Shown: one piece after another, positions 1-8,910 of the stretch
Numbering within the stretch: position 1 is the stretch's first letter
How the letters are laid out: each line of letters begins with the position of its first letter
Source: an uncultured Bacteroidales bacterium
GTDB taxonomy: Bacteria; Bacteroidota; Bacteroidia; Bacteroidales; Bacteroidaceae
NCBI GenBank assembly: GCA_902779085.1
Contig: CACYZY010000002.1
Coordinates: forward strand, 248,001 to 312,000
Direction of reading: 5' to 3'
Length of the DNA stretch: 64,000 nucleotides
Program-made: the position numbers and the translations under genes
Notes under the pieces: model-generated
Database searches by the model: none
What the model was told of the DNA's origin: nothing
Seen by the model: only the letters and a program-made list of their open reading frames with translations

Positions 1-741
1 AAAAAGGGTATGACCATTGAGCAAGCTCGCGAGTTGGTAAAGAACCCTCTATATTTGGGTTGCATGATTATCAAAACGGGTGATGCTGATGGCCAAATCT
101 CAGGTGCTCTGAGCACTACAGGCGATACGTTGCGTCCTGCCCTGCAGATTATCAAATGCTCACCGGGTATAACGTGCGTGAGTGGAGCTATGTTGATGAT
201 TACTAATCAACCTCAATATGGTGAAAATGGCGTGTTAGTGGTTGGCGATGTGGCTGTAACCCCTATGCCTGATGCTAATCAGCTGGCTCAAATAGCTGTA
301 TGTACAGCCGAAACAGCTCGTGCCGTTGGTGGCTTTGACGATCCGAGGGTGGCCATGCTGAGTTTCTCTACTAAGGGGTCTGCAACTCACGAAGTTGTAG
401 ATAAGGTATTAGAAGCCACTAAATTGGCAAAAGAAATGGCTCCTAACTTGAAGATAGATGGAGAATTACAAGCCGATGCAGCGTTAGTCCCATCTGTGGG
501 TAAGAAGAAGGCACCTGGCAGTGAGATTGCAGGTAATGCTAATGTGTTGGTATTTCCTAATTTGGAAGTAGGCAACATCGCTTATAAACTTGTACAACGT
601 TTGGGCGATGCGTTGGCCATAGGCCCTATCTTGCAAGGTATAGCGCGCCCTGTTAATGATTTGAGCCGTGGATGTTCAATTGATGATGTTTATTATATGA
701 TAGCCATTACTGCTTGCCAGGCACAAGCTGCTAAGAAATAA
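1..741 (+). CDS. pta: Phosphate acetyltransferase, C-terminal part (5' truncated by window edge)
   Basis: Phosphotransacetylase interconverts acetyl-CoA and acetyl phosphate in the cytoplasm and feeds acetate kinase. The reading frame is open from base 1, so the gene starts outside the window; the 247 codons seen are the C-terminal catalytic part of a protein usually about 330 residues long. The stretches PLYLGCMIIKTGDADGQISG, FSTKGSA and DGELQADAALVP are typical of the PTA_PTB fold. The ATG at base 10 is internal, not the true start. ackA follows 18 bases downstream on the same strand, the usual pta-ackA operon. The family is clear; only the N-terminus is missing. Confidence 0.95.
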   Translation, partial: KKGMTIEQARELVKNPLYLGCMIIKTGDADGQISGALSTTGDTLRPALQIIKCSPGITCVSGAMLMITNQPQYGENGVLVVGDVAVTPMPDANQLAQIAVCTAETARAVGGFDDPRVAMLSFSTKGSATHEVVDKVLEATKLAKEMAPNLKIDGELQADAALVPSVGKKKAPGSEIAGNANVLVFPNLEVGNIAYKLVQRLGDALAIGPILQGIARPVNDLSRGCSIDDVYYMIAITACQAQAAKK

Positions 742-759
742 TTTTAAAACCCTATATCT

Positions 760-1962
760 ATGAAGATTTTAGTATTGAATTGTGGTAGCTCGTCAATCAA
801 ATACAAATTGTTTGACATGACTGATAAATCTGTCATTGCTTCTGGTGGTATTGAAAAGATTGGTTTGGCCGATTCTTTCCTGAAGTTTGCGCTGCCTGAC
901 GGTGAGAAGAAAATAATACATAAAGATATCCCAGAACATACAGTGGGTGTGGAACTGATTCTCCAGACGTTGATTGATCCTCAGTATGGAGCTATCAAGA
1001 GTTATGATGAGATAGATGCTGTTGGTCACCGTATGGTGCATGGTGGTGAGCGTTTTACTGAGTCGGTATTGCTTACACCCGAGGTACTAAAAGAGTTCGA
1101 GGCTTGCAATGACTTGGCTCCACTTCACAACCCTGCTAACTTAAAGGGAGTGAATGCTGTAAAGGCCATCTTACCTAATGTCCCTCAGATTGGTGTGTTT
1201 GATACCGCCTTCCATCAAACAATGCCTGACTATGCTTACATGTATGCCTTACCATATGAGTTTTACGAGAAGTATAAAATCCGTCGTTATGGTTTCCATG
1301 GAACTTCACATCGTTTTATCACTCAATATGTATGTGATTATTTAGGTGTAAAGAAGGAAGGTCTGAAACTCATTACTTGCCACATAGGTAACGGTGCTTC
1401 TATCGCAGCTATCAAAGATGGTAAGGTGTTGGACACTTCTATGGGCCTCACTCCTTTGGAAGGTCTTATCATGGGAACCAGAAGTGGTGATGTTGATGGT
1501 GGTGTGATAACCTTCCTCGAAAACAAATTGGGTGTAAACGCTGCCCAGATGAGCGACCTGTTGAACAAGAAGAGTGGTATGCTGGGTATCACTGGTGTTT
1601 CAAGCGATATGCGTGAACTCGAGGTTGCACAGAAAGAAGGTAATCCGCGTGCTATTTTGGCTGACAAGATGTACAACTATCGTATCAAAAAATATATAGG
1701 AGCGTATGCTGCTGTGTTGGGTGGTGTTGATGTCATCGTCTTCACTGGTGGCGTAGGTGAGAACCAGGCAAGTATGCGTGCTAACACCCTTGAGGGCATG
1801 GAATTCTTAGGTGTGAAGATAGATCCTGAACTTAATGCAGCAACTGTCAGGGGCAAAGAGGGTATAATCTCTACTCCAGATGCTAAGGTAAAGGTGGTAA
1901 TCTTGGCAACAGACGAAGAGTTGATGATTGCTGAGGACACTATGAATATTATCAAGGCCTAA
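760..1962 (+). CDS. ackA: Acetate kinase
   Basis: Acetate kinase converts acetyl phosphate and ADP to acetate and ATP, the energy-yielding end of mixed-acid fermentation. The 400-residue protein has the normal length and the family signatures: LNCGSSSIKYKLF at the N-terminus (phosphate-binding start of the ASKHA fold), GHRMVHGGERF, RRYGFHGTSHRF with the catalytic-site His and Arg, LITCHIGNGAS and VFTGGVGEN. It lies 18 bases after pta and is followed by a hairpin terminator, so the two probably form one transcript. Confidence 0.97.
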   Translation: MKILVLNCGSSSIKYKLFDMTDKSVIASGGIEKIGLADSFLKFALPDGEKKIIHKDIPEHTVGVELILQTLIDPQYGAIKSYDEIDAVGHRMVHGGERFTESVLLTPEVLKEFEACNDLAPLHNPANLKGVNAVKAILPNVPQIGVFDTAFHQTMPDYAYMYALPYEFYEKYKIRRYGFHGTSHRFITQYVCDYLGVKKEGLKLITCHIGNGASIAAIKDGKVLDTSMGLTPLEGLIMGTRSGDVDGGVITFLENKLGVNAAQMSDLLNKKSGMLGITGVSSDMRELEVAQKEGNPRAILADKMYNYRIKKYIGAYAAVLGGVDVIVFTGGVGENQASMRANTLEGMEFLGVKIDPELNAATVRGKEGIISTPDAKVKVVILATDEELMIAEDTMNIIKA

Positions 1963-1970
1963 TTATTTTT

Positions 1971-2020
1971 AAGATACTGTGTGTGAATTTGTCATAATTT
2001 GCACGCAGTATCTTTCTTTT
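1971..2020 (+). terminator. Rho-independent terminator after ackA
   Basis: AAGATACTG (1971-1979) pairs with CAGTATCTT (2006-2014) and can extend inward through G-U pairs; a T-rich tail follows at 2012-2020. It ends the pta-ackA unit. Confidence 0.7.
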
Positions 2021-2074
2021 TGCCGCATTTAAAGATAAAAGAATAACCATTTAAAGTAAGGAAAGGGCATTGAT

Positions 2075-3085
2075 ATGAAGAAGGTTTTATTTGCATTGGC
2101 TATGGGCTTCGCACTTACTGGATGCGTTTCTGCCTACGATACCTATGATGGAAGTGGGTATAGCAACTATTCTTATGGATACAGCCAGGATTATATCATA
2201 TTTAATAATGGATATCGCTACGGTTACGAAGCTGGTGTTATTGATGCTATTACCAACCGTATGGTATTGGCTATGGCACTTGACCGTGCTCGTGCTGCTC
2301 GCCTACTTGAGTTGAATAGAAGGTATTTCTATATCTTCCATAGCATGCCAAACTATAGCTTTGGCTACTACAACTTCAATCCTGGACCTCCACCTCCTCC
2401 ACGTGGTCCTGTTGGTCCTGGCTATTATGGTGGTTCTAATCGTCCTCCTTATGGTGGTGGCTATGGCAATGGTTATGGCAACTACTATGGGCGCGGACAG
2501 GGTGGATACCGTTCTAGCTATGACGTTAATATGACTGATCGTGACTTGGAGGCAGCTGCGAAGGAATATACTCGTGGTGTGAAATCTATTGTTGGTAACC
2601 AGAACTACTCTGTGTTTGAGACAAGAGTACGTACTGATGCCAAGGCAGCAAAACAGAAGGTTAATGCAGTACGCGTGAATCCGAACTATAATGCTGAAAG
2701 GGTAAATACCAATGGTAACATTCCTTCTACTCGTACTCGTACGGGTACCAGCACCAACGTTCGTACTAATACAAATACTGGTACTTCAACAACGCCTACA
2801 AGCAGTGGAACAAGGGTTCGTACTAATAGCAGTACTACAACTACTCCAGCTAGTACAACTAGCGGTACTAGAGTACGTAGCAATAGCAACTCTACATCTA
2901 CGCCAGCATCTACTACCAGTGGTACAAGGGTTCGCAGTAACAGCAGCTCTTCTGGTACTACGACTCAGCCGAGTTCTACTACTACCCGCACGAGAGTGCG
3001 CAATAATAGTAGTACTTCGAGCAGTAGCACAACTACTACTACAAATACGAGCACTACTACCCGTACTCGTACGCGTACAAGATAA
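2075..3085 (+). CDS. Putative lipoprotein with Gly/Tyr/Pro-rich middle and Ser/Thr/Arg-rich repetitive tail
   Basis: I do not recognise a named family. The N-terminus MKKVLFALAMGFALTGC is a lipoprotein signal with the lipobox LTGC, so the product is probably anchored in the envelope. Residues about 20-80 are Tyr-rich, about 105-150 are Gly/Pro/Tyr-rich (PPPPPRGP, GGGYGNGYGNYYG), and about 210-336 are low complexity, with the motif TRVR followed by N or S recurring among Ser/Thr runs and ending in RTRTRTR. The tail looks disordered and basic and might contact peptidoglycan, DNA or polyanions; this is a guess. An AG-rich ribosome-binding site precedes the ATG. The gene is monocistronic between two terminators. 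Confidence 0.75.
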   Translation: MKKVLFALAMGFALTGCVSAYDTYDGSGYSNYSYGYSQDYIIFNNGYRYGYEAGVIDAITNRMVLAMALDRARAARLLELNRRYFYIFHSMPNYSFGYYNFNPGPPPPPRGPVGPGYYGGSNRPPYGGGYGNGYGNYYGRGQGGYRSSYDVNMTDRDLEAAAKEYTRGVKSIVGNQNYSVFETRVRTDAKAAKQKVNAVRVNPNYNAERVNTNGNIPSTRTRTGTSTNVRTNTNTGTSTTPTSSGTRVRTNSSTTTTPASTTSGTRVRSNSNSTSTPASTTSGTRVRSNSSSSGTTTQPSSTTTRTRVRNNSSTSSSSTTTTTNTSTTTRTRTRTR

Positions 3086-3107
3086 TAATTTAGTATTGGG
3101 AATAATT

Positions 3108-3134
3108 AAAAGGCTGCATATTGCAGCCTTTTTT
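3108..3134 (+). terminator. Rho-independent terminator, convergent gap
   Basis: AAAAGGCTGCA (3108-3118), loop TAT, TGCAGCCTTTT (3122-3132), then T residues. The A/T-rich flanks make it usable in both directions, between the lipoprotein gene and cdaA. Confidence 0.85.
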
Positions 3135-3197
3135 GTTTGTCATATTAACTTTAACTTTTGCATTAAGTGTCAAAGATGCTTGTACTAGTTAGGCTAG

Positions 3198-3962
3198 TCA
3201 ATCTTCTGATGTAAGGATTCTCTCCAACTCCTCTGCATTCAACTTAAGATGGAACTCTCCCTTTTTAGCTACAGATATGCTTCCCGTCTCTTCACTAACA
3301 ATTATGGCCAATGCATCCGTTTCTTGTGATATCCCCATCCCTGCTCGATGACGCAAGCCTAATTCTTTAGGTATATCTAGGTTATGTGCTACAGGTAAGA
3401 TGCATCCAGCAGCTTTGATTCGTTTGTGACTAATAACCATTGCTCCGTCATGAAGTGGACTGTTCTTGAAAAAAATATTCTCTATCAGACGTTGATTGAT
3501 GTTTGCGTCAATAGTATCACCAGTTCGAACGATATTGTCAAGTGGCACATTGCGCTCCACTACAATTAAAGCACCAACTTTTCCTTTTGCCATGTTGAGG
3601 CATGCCATCACAATGGGTAATACATCTTCGTGAGTGCTCTGGTTATCTTTACTACCGAAAAACAATTTTACTAAGGCACTAGCACTATGATGTGAACCTA
3701 ATGAAAAAAGGAAATGGCGGATTTCTTCTTGGAAGAGTACAATAATGGCTATTACACCCACACTGATCAGTTTGTCGAATACTGTACCCAATAACCTCAT
3801 TTCCAACACTTGAGTGACAATTAACCATGAAAGTACAAAAATCATCAGGCCCATAAACACTTTTATTGACCCCGTTGACTTCATCAGTTTATAAAGGTAG
3901 TATAACAAAGTCGCTACCAGAAGGATGTCAATCAAATCCTTAATGCCAAATTGGAAAAACAT
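3198..3962 (-). CDS. cdaA: Diadenylate cyclase, CdaA type
   Basis: The protein makes cyclic-di-AMP from two ATP at the inner membrane. Three hydrophobic segments lie at about residues 9-25, 33-51 and 62-78, followed by a DisA_N catalytic domain. DGA at 172-174 (in SPLHDGAMVI) and RHR at 204-206 (in GLRHRAGMGI) are the two signature motifs needed for metal and ATP binding, and both are intact. Length 254 is normal for the CdaA class. It lies 7 bases after folP on the same strand, so the two are probably co-transcribed. No CdaR-type regulator is seen next to it. Confidence 0.93.
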   Translation of the reverse strand: MFFQFGIKDLIDILLVATLLYYLYKLMKSTGSIKVFMGLMIFVLSWLIVTQVLEMRLLGTVFDKLISVGVIAIIVLFQEEIRHFLFSLGSHHSASALVKLFFGSKDNQSTHEDVLPIVMACLNMAKGKVGALIVVERNVPLDNIVRTGDTIDANINQRLIENIFFKNSPLHDGAMVISHKRIKAAGCILPVAHNLDIPKELGLRHRAGMGISQETDALAIIVSEETGSISVAKKGEFHLKLNAEELERILTSED

Positions 3963-3969
3963 ATCTTAT

Positions 3970-4833
3970 TTAATTACAGTTATCTTGGTTAAATTCAAAA
4001 TTCTTTACGGTCTGCCAAAGTTTGATTGCTTCTACTGCCTCTTTCACGTCATGTACTCTTAAAATGTTGGCTCCTTTGCTCAAGGCAATTGTGTGTAATA
4101 CGGTGGTGCCGTTTAAGGCGTCTTGAGGGGTTATGTCAAGTGTTTTATATATCATTGACTTTCGTGAAAGACCTACAAGAATGGGAAGTTGAAAGATATC
4201 AAATTCATTTAGATGTGCCAGCAACTCAAAGTTGTGTGCTTGTGTTTTGCCAAAGCCAAATCCAGGGTCAATTATGATATCATTCACATTCATCTCATGG
4301 AGTTTCCTCACTTTCTTTGCGAAACTTAACATCACTTCTTTCAAAACATTTTCATATTGGGGAGCTTGTTGCATATTCTGAGGAGTTCCCTGCATGTGCA
4401 TAATAATATATGGAATGCGCGCACAGGAAATAGTAGAAAACATCTTACTGTCCAGTTCTCCTCCAGAGATGTCATTCACCATAGCTACACCGAACTCTTC
4501 AATGCACATTTTCGCCACATCAGCCCTGAAAGTGTCAACAGAAACAATGGCTTTTGGGGCTTCTTTACGTAATATTGCTAATCCCTCACTTAGCCGCCTC
4601 TTCTCTTCTTCTATAGGCAAATCTACTGCCCCTGGGCGTGAAGAATAGGCACCTACATCCAGAAAATCTGCCCCTTCTGCCAACATCTGTATCACCTTTT
4701 GAGATATTTGTTCCGCTGTCAGCATACGGCTGTCCTTGTAGAAAGAGTCAGGTGTCAAATTCAGGATTCCCATTACCTTAGGGGTGGATAGGTCAAGCAA
4801 CTGCCCGTTGACGTTTATTGTTCCTGTAAACAT
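3970..4833 (-). CDS. folP: Dihydropteroate synthase
   Basis: It condenses p-aminobenzoate with dihydropterin pyrophosphate in folate synthesis and is the sulfonamide target. The TIM-barrel protein of 287 residues shows the pterin-binding signatures MGILNLTPDSFY, GADFLDVGAYSSRPGA, SVDTF, VNDISGG, IIDPGFGFGKT and LVGLSRKSM. The start is set by the ATG at 4833, downstream of a minus-strand TACATTTG box. cdaA follows immediately, the folP-cdaA order known in Bacteroidetes. Confidence 0.96.
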   Translation of the reverse strand: MFTGTINVNGQLLDLSTPKVMGILNLTPDSFYKDSRMLTAEQISQKVIQMLAEGADFLDVGAYSSRPGAVDLPIEEEKRRLSEGLAILRKEAPKAIVSVDTFRADVAKMCIEEFGVAMVNDISGGELDSKMFSTISCARIPYIIMHMQGTPQNMQQAPQYENVLKEVMLSFAKKVRKLHEMNVNDIIIDPGFGFGKTQAHNFELLAHLNEFDIFQLPILVGLSRKSMIYKTLDITPQDALNGTTVLHTIALSKGANILRVHDVKEAVEAIKLWQTVKNFEFNQDNCN

Positions 4834-4854
4834 AACTTTCTGTATTTTTGATTA

Positions 4855-4862
4855 CAAATGTA
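4855..4862 (-). promoter_or_regulatory. Bacteroidetes -7 box for folP-cdaA
   Basis: TACATTTG on the minus strand matches TAnnTTTG and lies 22 bases upstream of the folP ATG, giving a short leader. Confidence 0.6.
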
Positions 4863-4874
4863 ATGAAAAAACCT

Positions 4875-4882
4875 TATTTTTG
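4875..4882 (+). promoter_or_regulatory. Bacteroidetes -7 box for murF
   Basis: TATTTTTG lies 22 bases before the murF ATG, back to back with the folP promoter. A second TATTTTTG on the same strand at 4843-4850 could be an alternative start signal. Confidence 0.6.
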
Positions 4883-4904
4883 CATGAATTAAACTCAAGA
4901 AAAA

Positions 4905-6272
4905 ATGATAGATCGTCTTTATCAGTTATTTCAGCAATGTAGTTGTGTAACAACCGACAGTCGTAATTGCCCATCAAATTCTCTGTTTATTGCCCTTAAA
5001 GGGGATAACTTCAATGGTAATGCTTTTGCAGCTAAGGCTCTTGAAGCTGGATGCAAATATGTGGTTGTTGATGAGGCTGCCTATGTGCCGCAGGGTGATA
5101 AGCGTTACGTTTTGGTTGATAATAGTTTGAAGGCTTTACAAGAATTAGCCAACTATCATCGTCGTCAACTGGGCGCACCCATCCCTACCATACAAGACAA
5201 TAGCAATATCCCCATCATTGGCATTACAGGTACTAATGGCAAGACTACAACTAAGGAACTTACAGCAGCTGTGCTCTCAAAAAAATATAATGTACTCTAT
5301 ACTCAGGGTAATCTCAATAATAGTATTGGTGTACCACTTACTGTTTTGCGTATGAAACCCGAACATCAAGTAGCTATCATTGAGATGGGAGCCAGCCATC
5401 CAGGCGATATCCAGGAATTGGTAAATGTTTGTGAGCCTAATATTGGGCTCATCACCAACGTGGGCAGAGCACACCTGCAGGGTTTCGGCTCATTCGAAGG
5501 GGTGAAGCGTACAAAAGGTGAACTATATGATTTCATAAAAGCTACTCATGGAGAAGTGATTGTAAATGCTGATAGTGACGATTTGATGCAAATGCTTGCC
5601 GAAAGAGATATGAACCAAAGTCAGCAAGTTATCTATTATGGTGGTAAAGATAACAAGTACAGTATATCTATTTGTGGCGAGGTAGTAGATCGCTCGGCTT
5701 TTCTACATTTCCGTTGGAGGAGTGAAAACCCTCTTTCTGGTGAGATTGGGACTTGGCATGATGTGCAAACACATCTCATAGGTGATTATAACCTTAGCAA
5801 TATGTTGGCGGCTATCGCTGTTGGTGTGAGGTTCAGCGTAGCTCCTGACTATATTTGTGAGGCCTTATCTTCTTATGAACCGCACAATAATCGCTCACAA
5901 CTTACCAAAACGTCTCACAACACCTTGATAGTAGATGCTTATAATGCTAATCCCACCAGCATGAAGGCGGCGCTTGATAATTTCTATCGTTTAGAGGCTG
6001 ACAACAAGATGTTGATATTGGGTGAGATGCGTGAATTAGGTACTGATAGTCTGAAAGAGCATCAAAATATAGTGCAACTTATTCAAGTATATGGTTTCAA
6101 GGATGTGTTGTTAGTGGGCGAGGAGTTCATCAAGACGGGTTGTCCTTTCCGCTGTTTCTGTGATGTTAATGCCCTTGCGACTTTCATTCAACAGCAACAG
6201 CCGCAGGATAAGACCATCCTTATCAAAGGGTCAAATGGTACTAAACTATATACCTTGCCCGAATTACTTTAA
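4905..6272 (+). CDS. murF: UDP-MurNAc-tripeptide D-alanyl-D-alanine ligase
   Basis: It adds D-Ala-D-Ala to the UDP-MurNAc tripeptide, the last cytoplasmic step of peptidoglycan precursor synthesis. The 455-residue protein has the Mur-ligase order: a short N-terminal substrate domain (DSRNCPSNSLFIALKGDNFNGN), the ATP loop GITGTNGKTTTKEL, the central domain (EMGASHPGDI, LITNVGRAHLQGFGS) and the C-terminal domain (DAYNANPTSMKAAL, LGEMRELG). Length is normal. It overlaps by 9 bases the end of the convergent VanZ-like gene. Confidence 0.96.
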   Translation: MIDRLYQLFQQCSCVTTDSRNCPSNSLFIALKGDNFNGNAFAAKALEAGCKYVVVDEAAYVPQGDKRYVLVDNSLKALQELANYHRRQLGAPIPTIQDNSNIPIIGITGTNGKTTTKELTAAVLSKKYNVLYTQGNLNNSIGVPLTVLRMKPEHQVAIIEMGASHPGDIQELVNVCEPNIGLITNVGRAHLQGFGSFEGVKRTKGELYDFIKATHGEVIVNADSDDLMQMLAERDMNQSQQVIYYGGKDNKYSISICGEVVDRSAFLHFRWRSENPLSGEIGTWHDVQTHLIGDYNLSNMLAAIAVGVRFSVAPDYICEALSSYEPHNNRSQLTKTSHNTLIVDAYNANPTSMKAALDNFYRLEADNKMLILGEMRELGTDSLKEHQNIVQLIQVYGFKDVLLVGEEFIKTGCPFRCFCDVNALATFIQQQQPQDKTILIKGSNGTKLYTLPELL

Positions 6273-6647
6273 CATCTTAGGCAAGAAATAATAGCCAACT
6301 ACAGCAGCTATTATAACACCAGCTGAGTTGGCAGCAAAGTCCAGCCATTCACCGCCACGATGTTCTGTGCAGTATTCTTGCAAGAGTTCCACTATACCAC
6401 CATATAAAAGCGGACAGAGGAAGGCACCTACCCAAGCATGCCAGATGGGTGCATGGGTGTTTTTCTGCCCCTTGTAGAACTCCCACCACAGAAAACTTGC
6501 CATCACGAAATACATGCCTGTATGTACTAGTTTATCTATACCTGGCACGTTATCAAGGTCTGTAGATGGTGGTTTAAAGAAAGAGAGGAAAGTCACCAAC
6601 AAGATGATGGCAATTGAGAGCGGATATCGTAAGATAAAACCTTTCAT
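6264..6647 (-). CDS. VanZ-family membrane protein
   Basis: Small integral membrane protein resembling the VanZ family, whose role outside teicoplanin resistance is unknown. From the ATG at 6647 (MKGFILRYPLSIAII) it has about 127 residues and four hydrophobic segments. The motif DKLVHTGMYFVMA, with Lys and His in the second segment, and LLYGGIVELLQEY resemble the conserved VanZ core. A longer frame runs up to 6725 but would cross the promoter of the divergent transporter gene, so the internal start is preferred. The 3' end overlaps the end of murF. Confidence 0.8.
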   Translation of the reverse strand: MKGFILRYPLSIAIILLVTFLSFFKPPSTDLDNVPGIDKLVHTGMYFVMASFLWWEFYKGQKNTHAPIWHAWVGAFLCPLLYGGIVELLQEYCTEHRGGEWLDFAANSAGVIIAAVVGYYFLPKMLK

Positions 6648-6664
6648 GAGTAAATTATTTATAA

Positions 6665-6700
6665 TTTTGGTACAAAAATACGAATTATTGTGTATTTTTG
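6665..6700 (+). promoter_or_regulatory. Bacteroidetes promoter for the SNF-family transporter
   Basis: TTTTG at 6665-6669 and TATTTTTG at 6693-6700, spaced 23 bases apart. Transcription would start near 6707, which excludes the upstream ATG at 6698 as the start codon. Confidence 0.6.
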
Positions 6701-6748
6701 CACTCAAAATACAAGAAATCGGCACAGATTGATATTATAAGAGTTTTT

Positions 6749-8113
6749 ATGAGTGACGAGAGTAGGGCAAACTTTGGCAGTAAGATAGGCGCCATCTTGG
6801 CGGCGGCAGGCTCTGCTGTAGGCTTGGGTAATATTTGGCGTTTCCCTTATCAAACTGGTAATGATGGTGGTGCTGCATTCATCCTTGTTTATATTGGATG
6901 TATACTTTTCTTTGGCATTCCTGTGATGATAGCAGAGTTTACCATAGGTCGTCATTCTCGTTCTAATACAGCCAGGGCTTATCAAATACTCGCTCCAGGT
7001 ACCCAGTGGAAATGGGTAGGCCGCTGGGGCGTACTCACAGGTTTTCTTATCTTGAGTTATTATGCTGTAGTAGCAGGTTGGACATTGGAGTATTTTCTGC
7101 AGGCTGCAGGCAATTCTTTTATTGGTAAAACGCCAGAACAGTTTACAGAATCTTTCAATACATTTACAGCAAGCCCGTGGCGATCAGTTTTATGGTTGGT
7201 TTTATTCATGTTTGCTACGCATTTTATTATTGTCAAGGGTGTTCAGCAAGGCATTGAGCGTTCTGCAAAGATCCTTATGCCTGTGTTATTCATCCTGCTC
7301 ATTATCATGGCTTTCTGTTCTGTCCTATTACCAGGTTCAGGCCCTGGTTTGGAGTTCTTACTTATGCCTGATTTTAATAAGGTAAATTCAGGGGTGTTAC
7401 TTTCTGCTATGGGTCAGACTTTCTATTCACTAAGTCTTGGCATGGGTTGTCTCTGTACTTACGCATCTTATTTTCAAAGTGACACTAACCTTACAAAGAC
7501 TGCTATCAATGTAGCTACCATAGATAGTATGGTGGCAATTTTAGCAGGTCTTATCATTTTCCCTGCTGCTTTTTCTGTAGGCATTCAGCCCGATGCAGGT
7601 CCCAGTTTGGTTTTCATAACCTTGCCTAATGTACTCACGCGTGCTTTTGCTGGTCTGCCTTGGCTTACCTATATCCTTAGTACTGCCTTTTACCTTTTGT
7701 TGGCATTGGCTGCTCTTACTTCTACCATCTCTATGCATGAGGTGGTGACTGTTTATCTGCATGAGGAGTTCAAGATGAGCCGTCGCAAGGCAGCTTGGCT
7801 AGTCACCTCTATCTGTGGCTTTATTGGAATCATTTGTGCTCTATCTATGGGCATAGGCAAGGAATATACCCTTTTTGGCATGACATTGTTTGATATTTTT
7901 GACTTCGTTACGGCCAAATTGATGTTACCAATAGGCGGTTTCTTCATTTCCATCTTTACTGGGTGGTACCTTGACAAGAAGATCTTGCATGACGAACTAA
8001 ACAGCGGTGGTCATTTGCCAGTATTCCTCTATAAAGCAATCGTTTTCATATTGCGGGTTGTGGCTCCAATTGGCATAGGTTTTGTATTCATCAACGAACT
8101 GGGCGTATTGTAG
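6749..8113 (+). CDS. Sodium-dependent neurotransmitter-symporter family (SNF) transporter
   Basis: Predicted Na+-coupled amino acid or amine importer of the LeuT/SNF family in the inner membrane. The first helix carries the family signature AAAGSAVGLGNIWRFPYQTGNDGGAAF, in which the unwound GSAVGLGNIWRFP forms the sodium and substrate site. About 11-12 hydrophobic segments follow over 454 residues. I chose ATG 6749 (MSDESRANFGSK) because the ATG at 6698 overlaps the promoter box. The substrate cannot be read from the sequence. An HhH gene follows 7 bases downstream. Confidence 0.92.
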   Translation: MSDESRANFGSKIGAILAAAGSAVGLGNIWRFPYQTGNDGGAAFILVYIGCILFFGIPVMIAEFTIGRHSRSNTARAYQILAPGTQWKWVGRWGVLTGFLILSYYAVVAGWTLEYFLQAAGNSFIGKTPEQFTESFNTFTASPWRSVLWLVLFMFATHFIIVKGVQQGIERSAKILMPVLFILLIIMAFCSVLLPGSGPGLEFLLMPDFNKVNSGVLLSAMGQTFYSLSLGMGCLCTYASYFQSDTNLTKTAINVATIDSMVAILAGLIIFPAAFSVGIQPDAGPSLVFITLPNVLTRAFAGLPWLTYILSTAFYLLLALAALTSTISMHEVVTVYLHEEFKMSRRKAAWLVTSICGFIGIICALSMGIGKEYTLFGMTLFDIFDFVTAKLMLPIGGFFISIFTGWYLDKKILHDELNSGGHLPVFLYKAIVFILRVVAPIGIGFVFINELGVL

Positions 8114-8120
8114 TTTTTTT

Positions 8121-8894
8121 ATGTGGCAGTTCATTAAGGATTATCATTTCTATCGACCGGAAGAAAAGCGTGCCATTATAGTGTTGCTTGTCCTTATCGT
8201 ATTAACTATAGGTGCTACTATTGCCTATGAGCGATACCATAAGTCCACAATCTCTCCTTCCGACGAGGCAATTGTGCAAGCCTTTGCCGACTCTATACAA
8301 CGACGGGATAGTCTTGCTGCTTATCGTTCTCGACATAGTAATTACCAACGTAATGATGTGCAGTACCCCCGCCGTAATCAACCCCAACGCTTTACCACTG
8401 CTCGTCGTCAAAGTGAAAGACCTGCACGTGTTTCTAAAGATACAGTGCGTTTACTGCTTATAGATACGTTGACTCGCTATGAGAAAATAGAAAAATATGA
8501 ACCTGGCACATTGGTTAATTTAAATAAAGCTGACACTACTGAACTGAAGAGGATTCCAGGAATTGGTAGTGGTATTGCCCGGATGATAGTGAATTATCGT
8601 AATCGATTAGGTGGTTTTTATAAGGTTGAACAGCTTCGAGAAATTAATCTGGATGCAGGCCAACTCATATCTTGGTTCAGTATTGACGAGACTGATATAC
8701 AAAAGATCTCTGTAAACAAAAGCAGTGTTGATCGTTTACGTAGTCATCCATATATTGATTTCTATCAAGCCAGAGCAATGGTAGAATATCGGCGCAAACA
8801 TGGCAATCTGCAGTCTCTCAAGCCGCTTGTACTATATGAGGAGTTTAATGAAACAGACTTAGAGCGAATAGCTCATTATCTTAGTTTTGAATAG
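8121..8894 (+). CDS. Helix-hairpin-helix protein, ComEA-like, membrane anchored
   Basis: The protein begins with a short cytoplasmic part, one transmembrane segment (AIIVLLVLIVLTIGATIAY), a basic linker, then two HhH units: LVNLNKADTTELKRIPGIGS near residues 130-160 and a second starting ISVNKSSVDRLRSHPYID. The first matches the ComEA double-stranded DNA-binding repeat. ComEA proteins bind incoming DNA in natural transformation, but in Bacteroidetes such proteins are common and their role is not established. Start ATG 8121 is preferred over 8082, which lies inside the upstream gene. Confidence 0.82.
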   Translation: MWQFIKDYHFYRPEEKRAIIVLLVLIVLTIGATIAYERYHKSTISPSDEAIVQAFADSIQRRDSLAAYRSRHSNYQRNDVQYPRRNQPQRFTTARRQSERPARVSKDTVRLLLIDTLTRYEKIEKYEPGTLVNLNKADTTELKRIPGIGSGIARMIVNYRNRLGGFYKVEQLREINLDAGQLISWFSIDETDIQKISVNKSSVDRLRSHPYIDFYQARAMVEYRRKHGNLQSLKPLVLYEEFNETDLERIAHYLSFE

Positions 8895-8910
8895 ATAATT
8901 ACGTTCAAAC

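Noticed and set aside
2712-3188. 158-residue frame overlapping the lipoprotein tail
   Set aside because: Out-of-frame reading of a repetitive coding stretch; Leu/Val-rich composition comes from the repeats.
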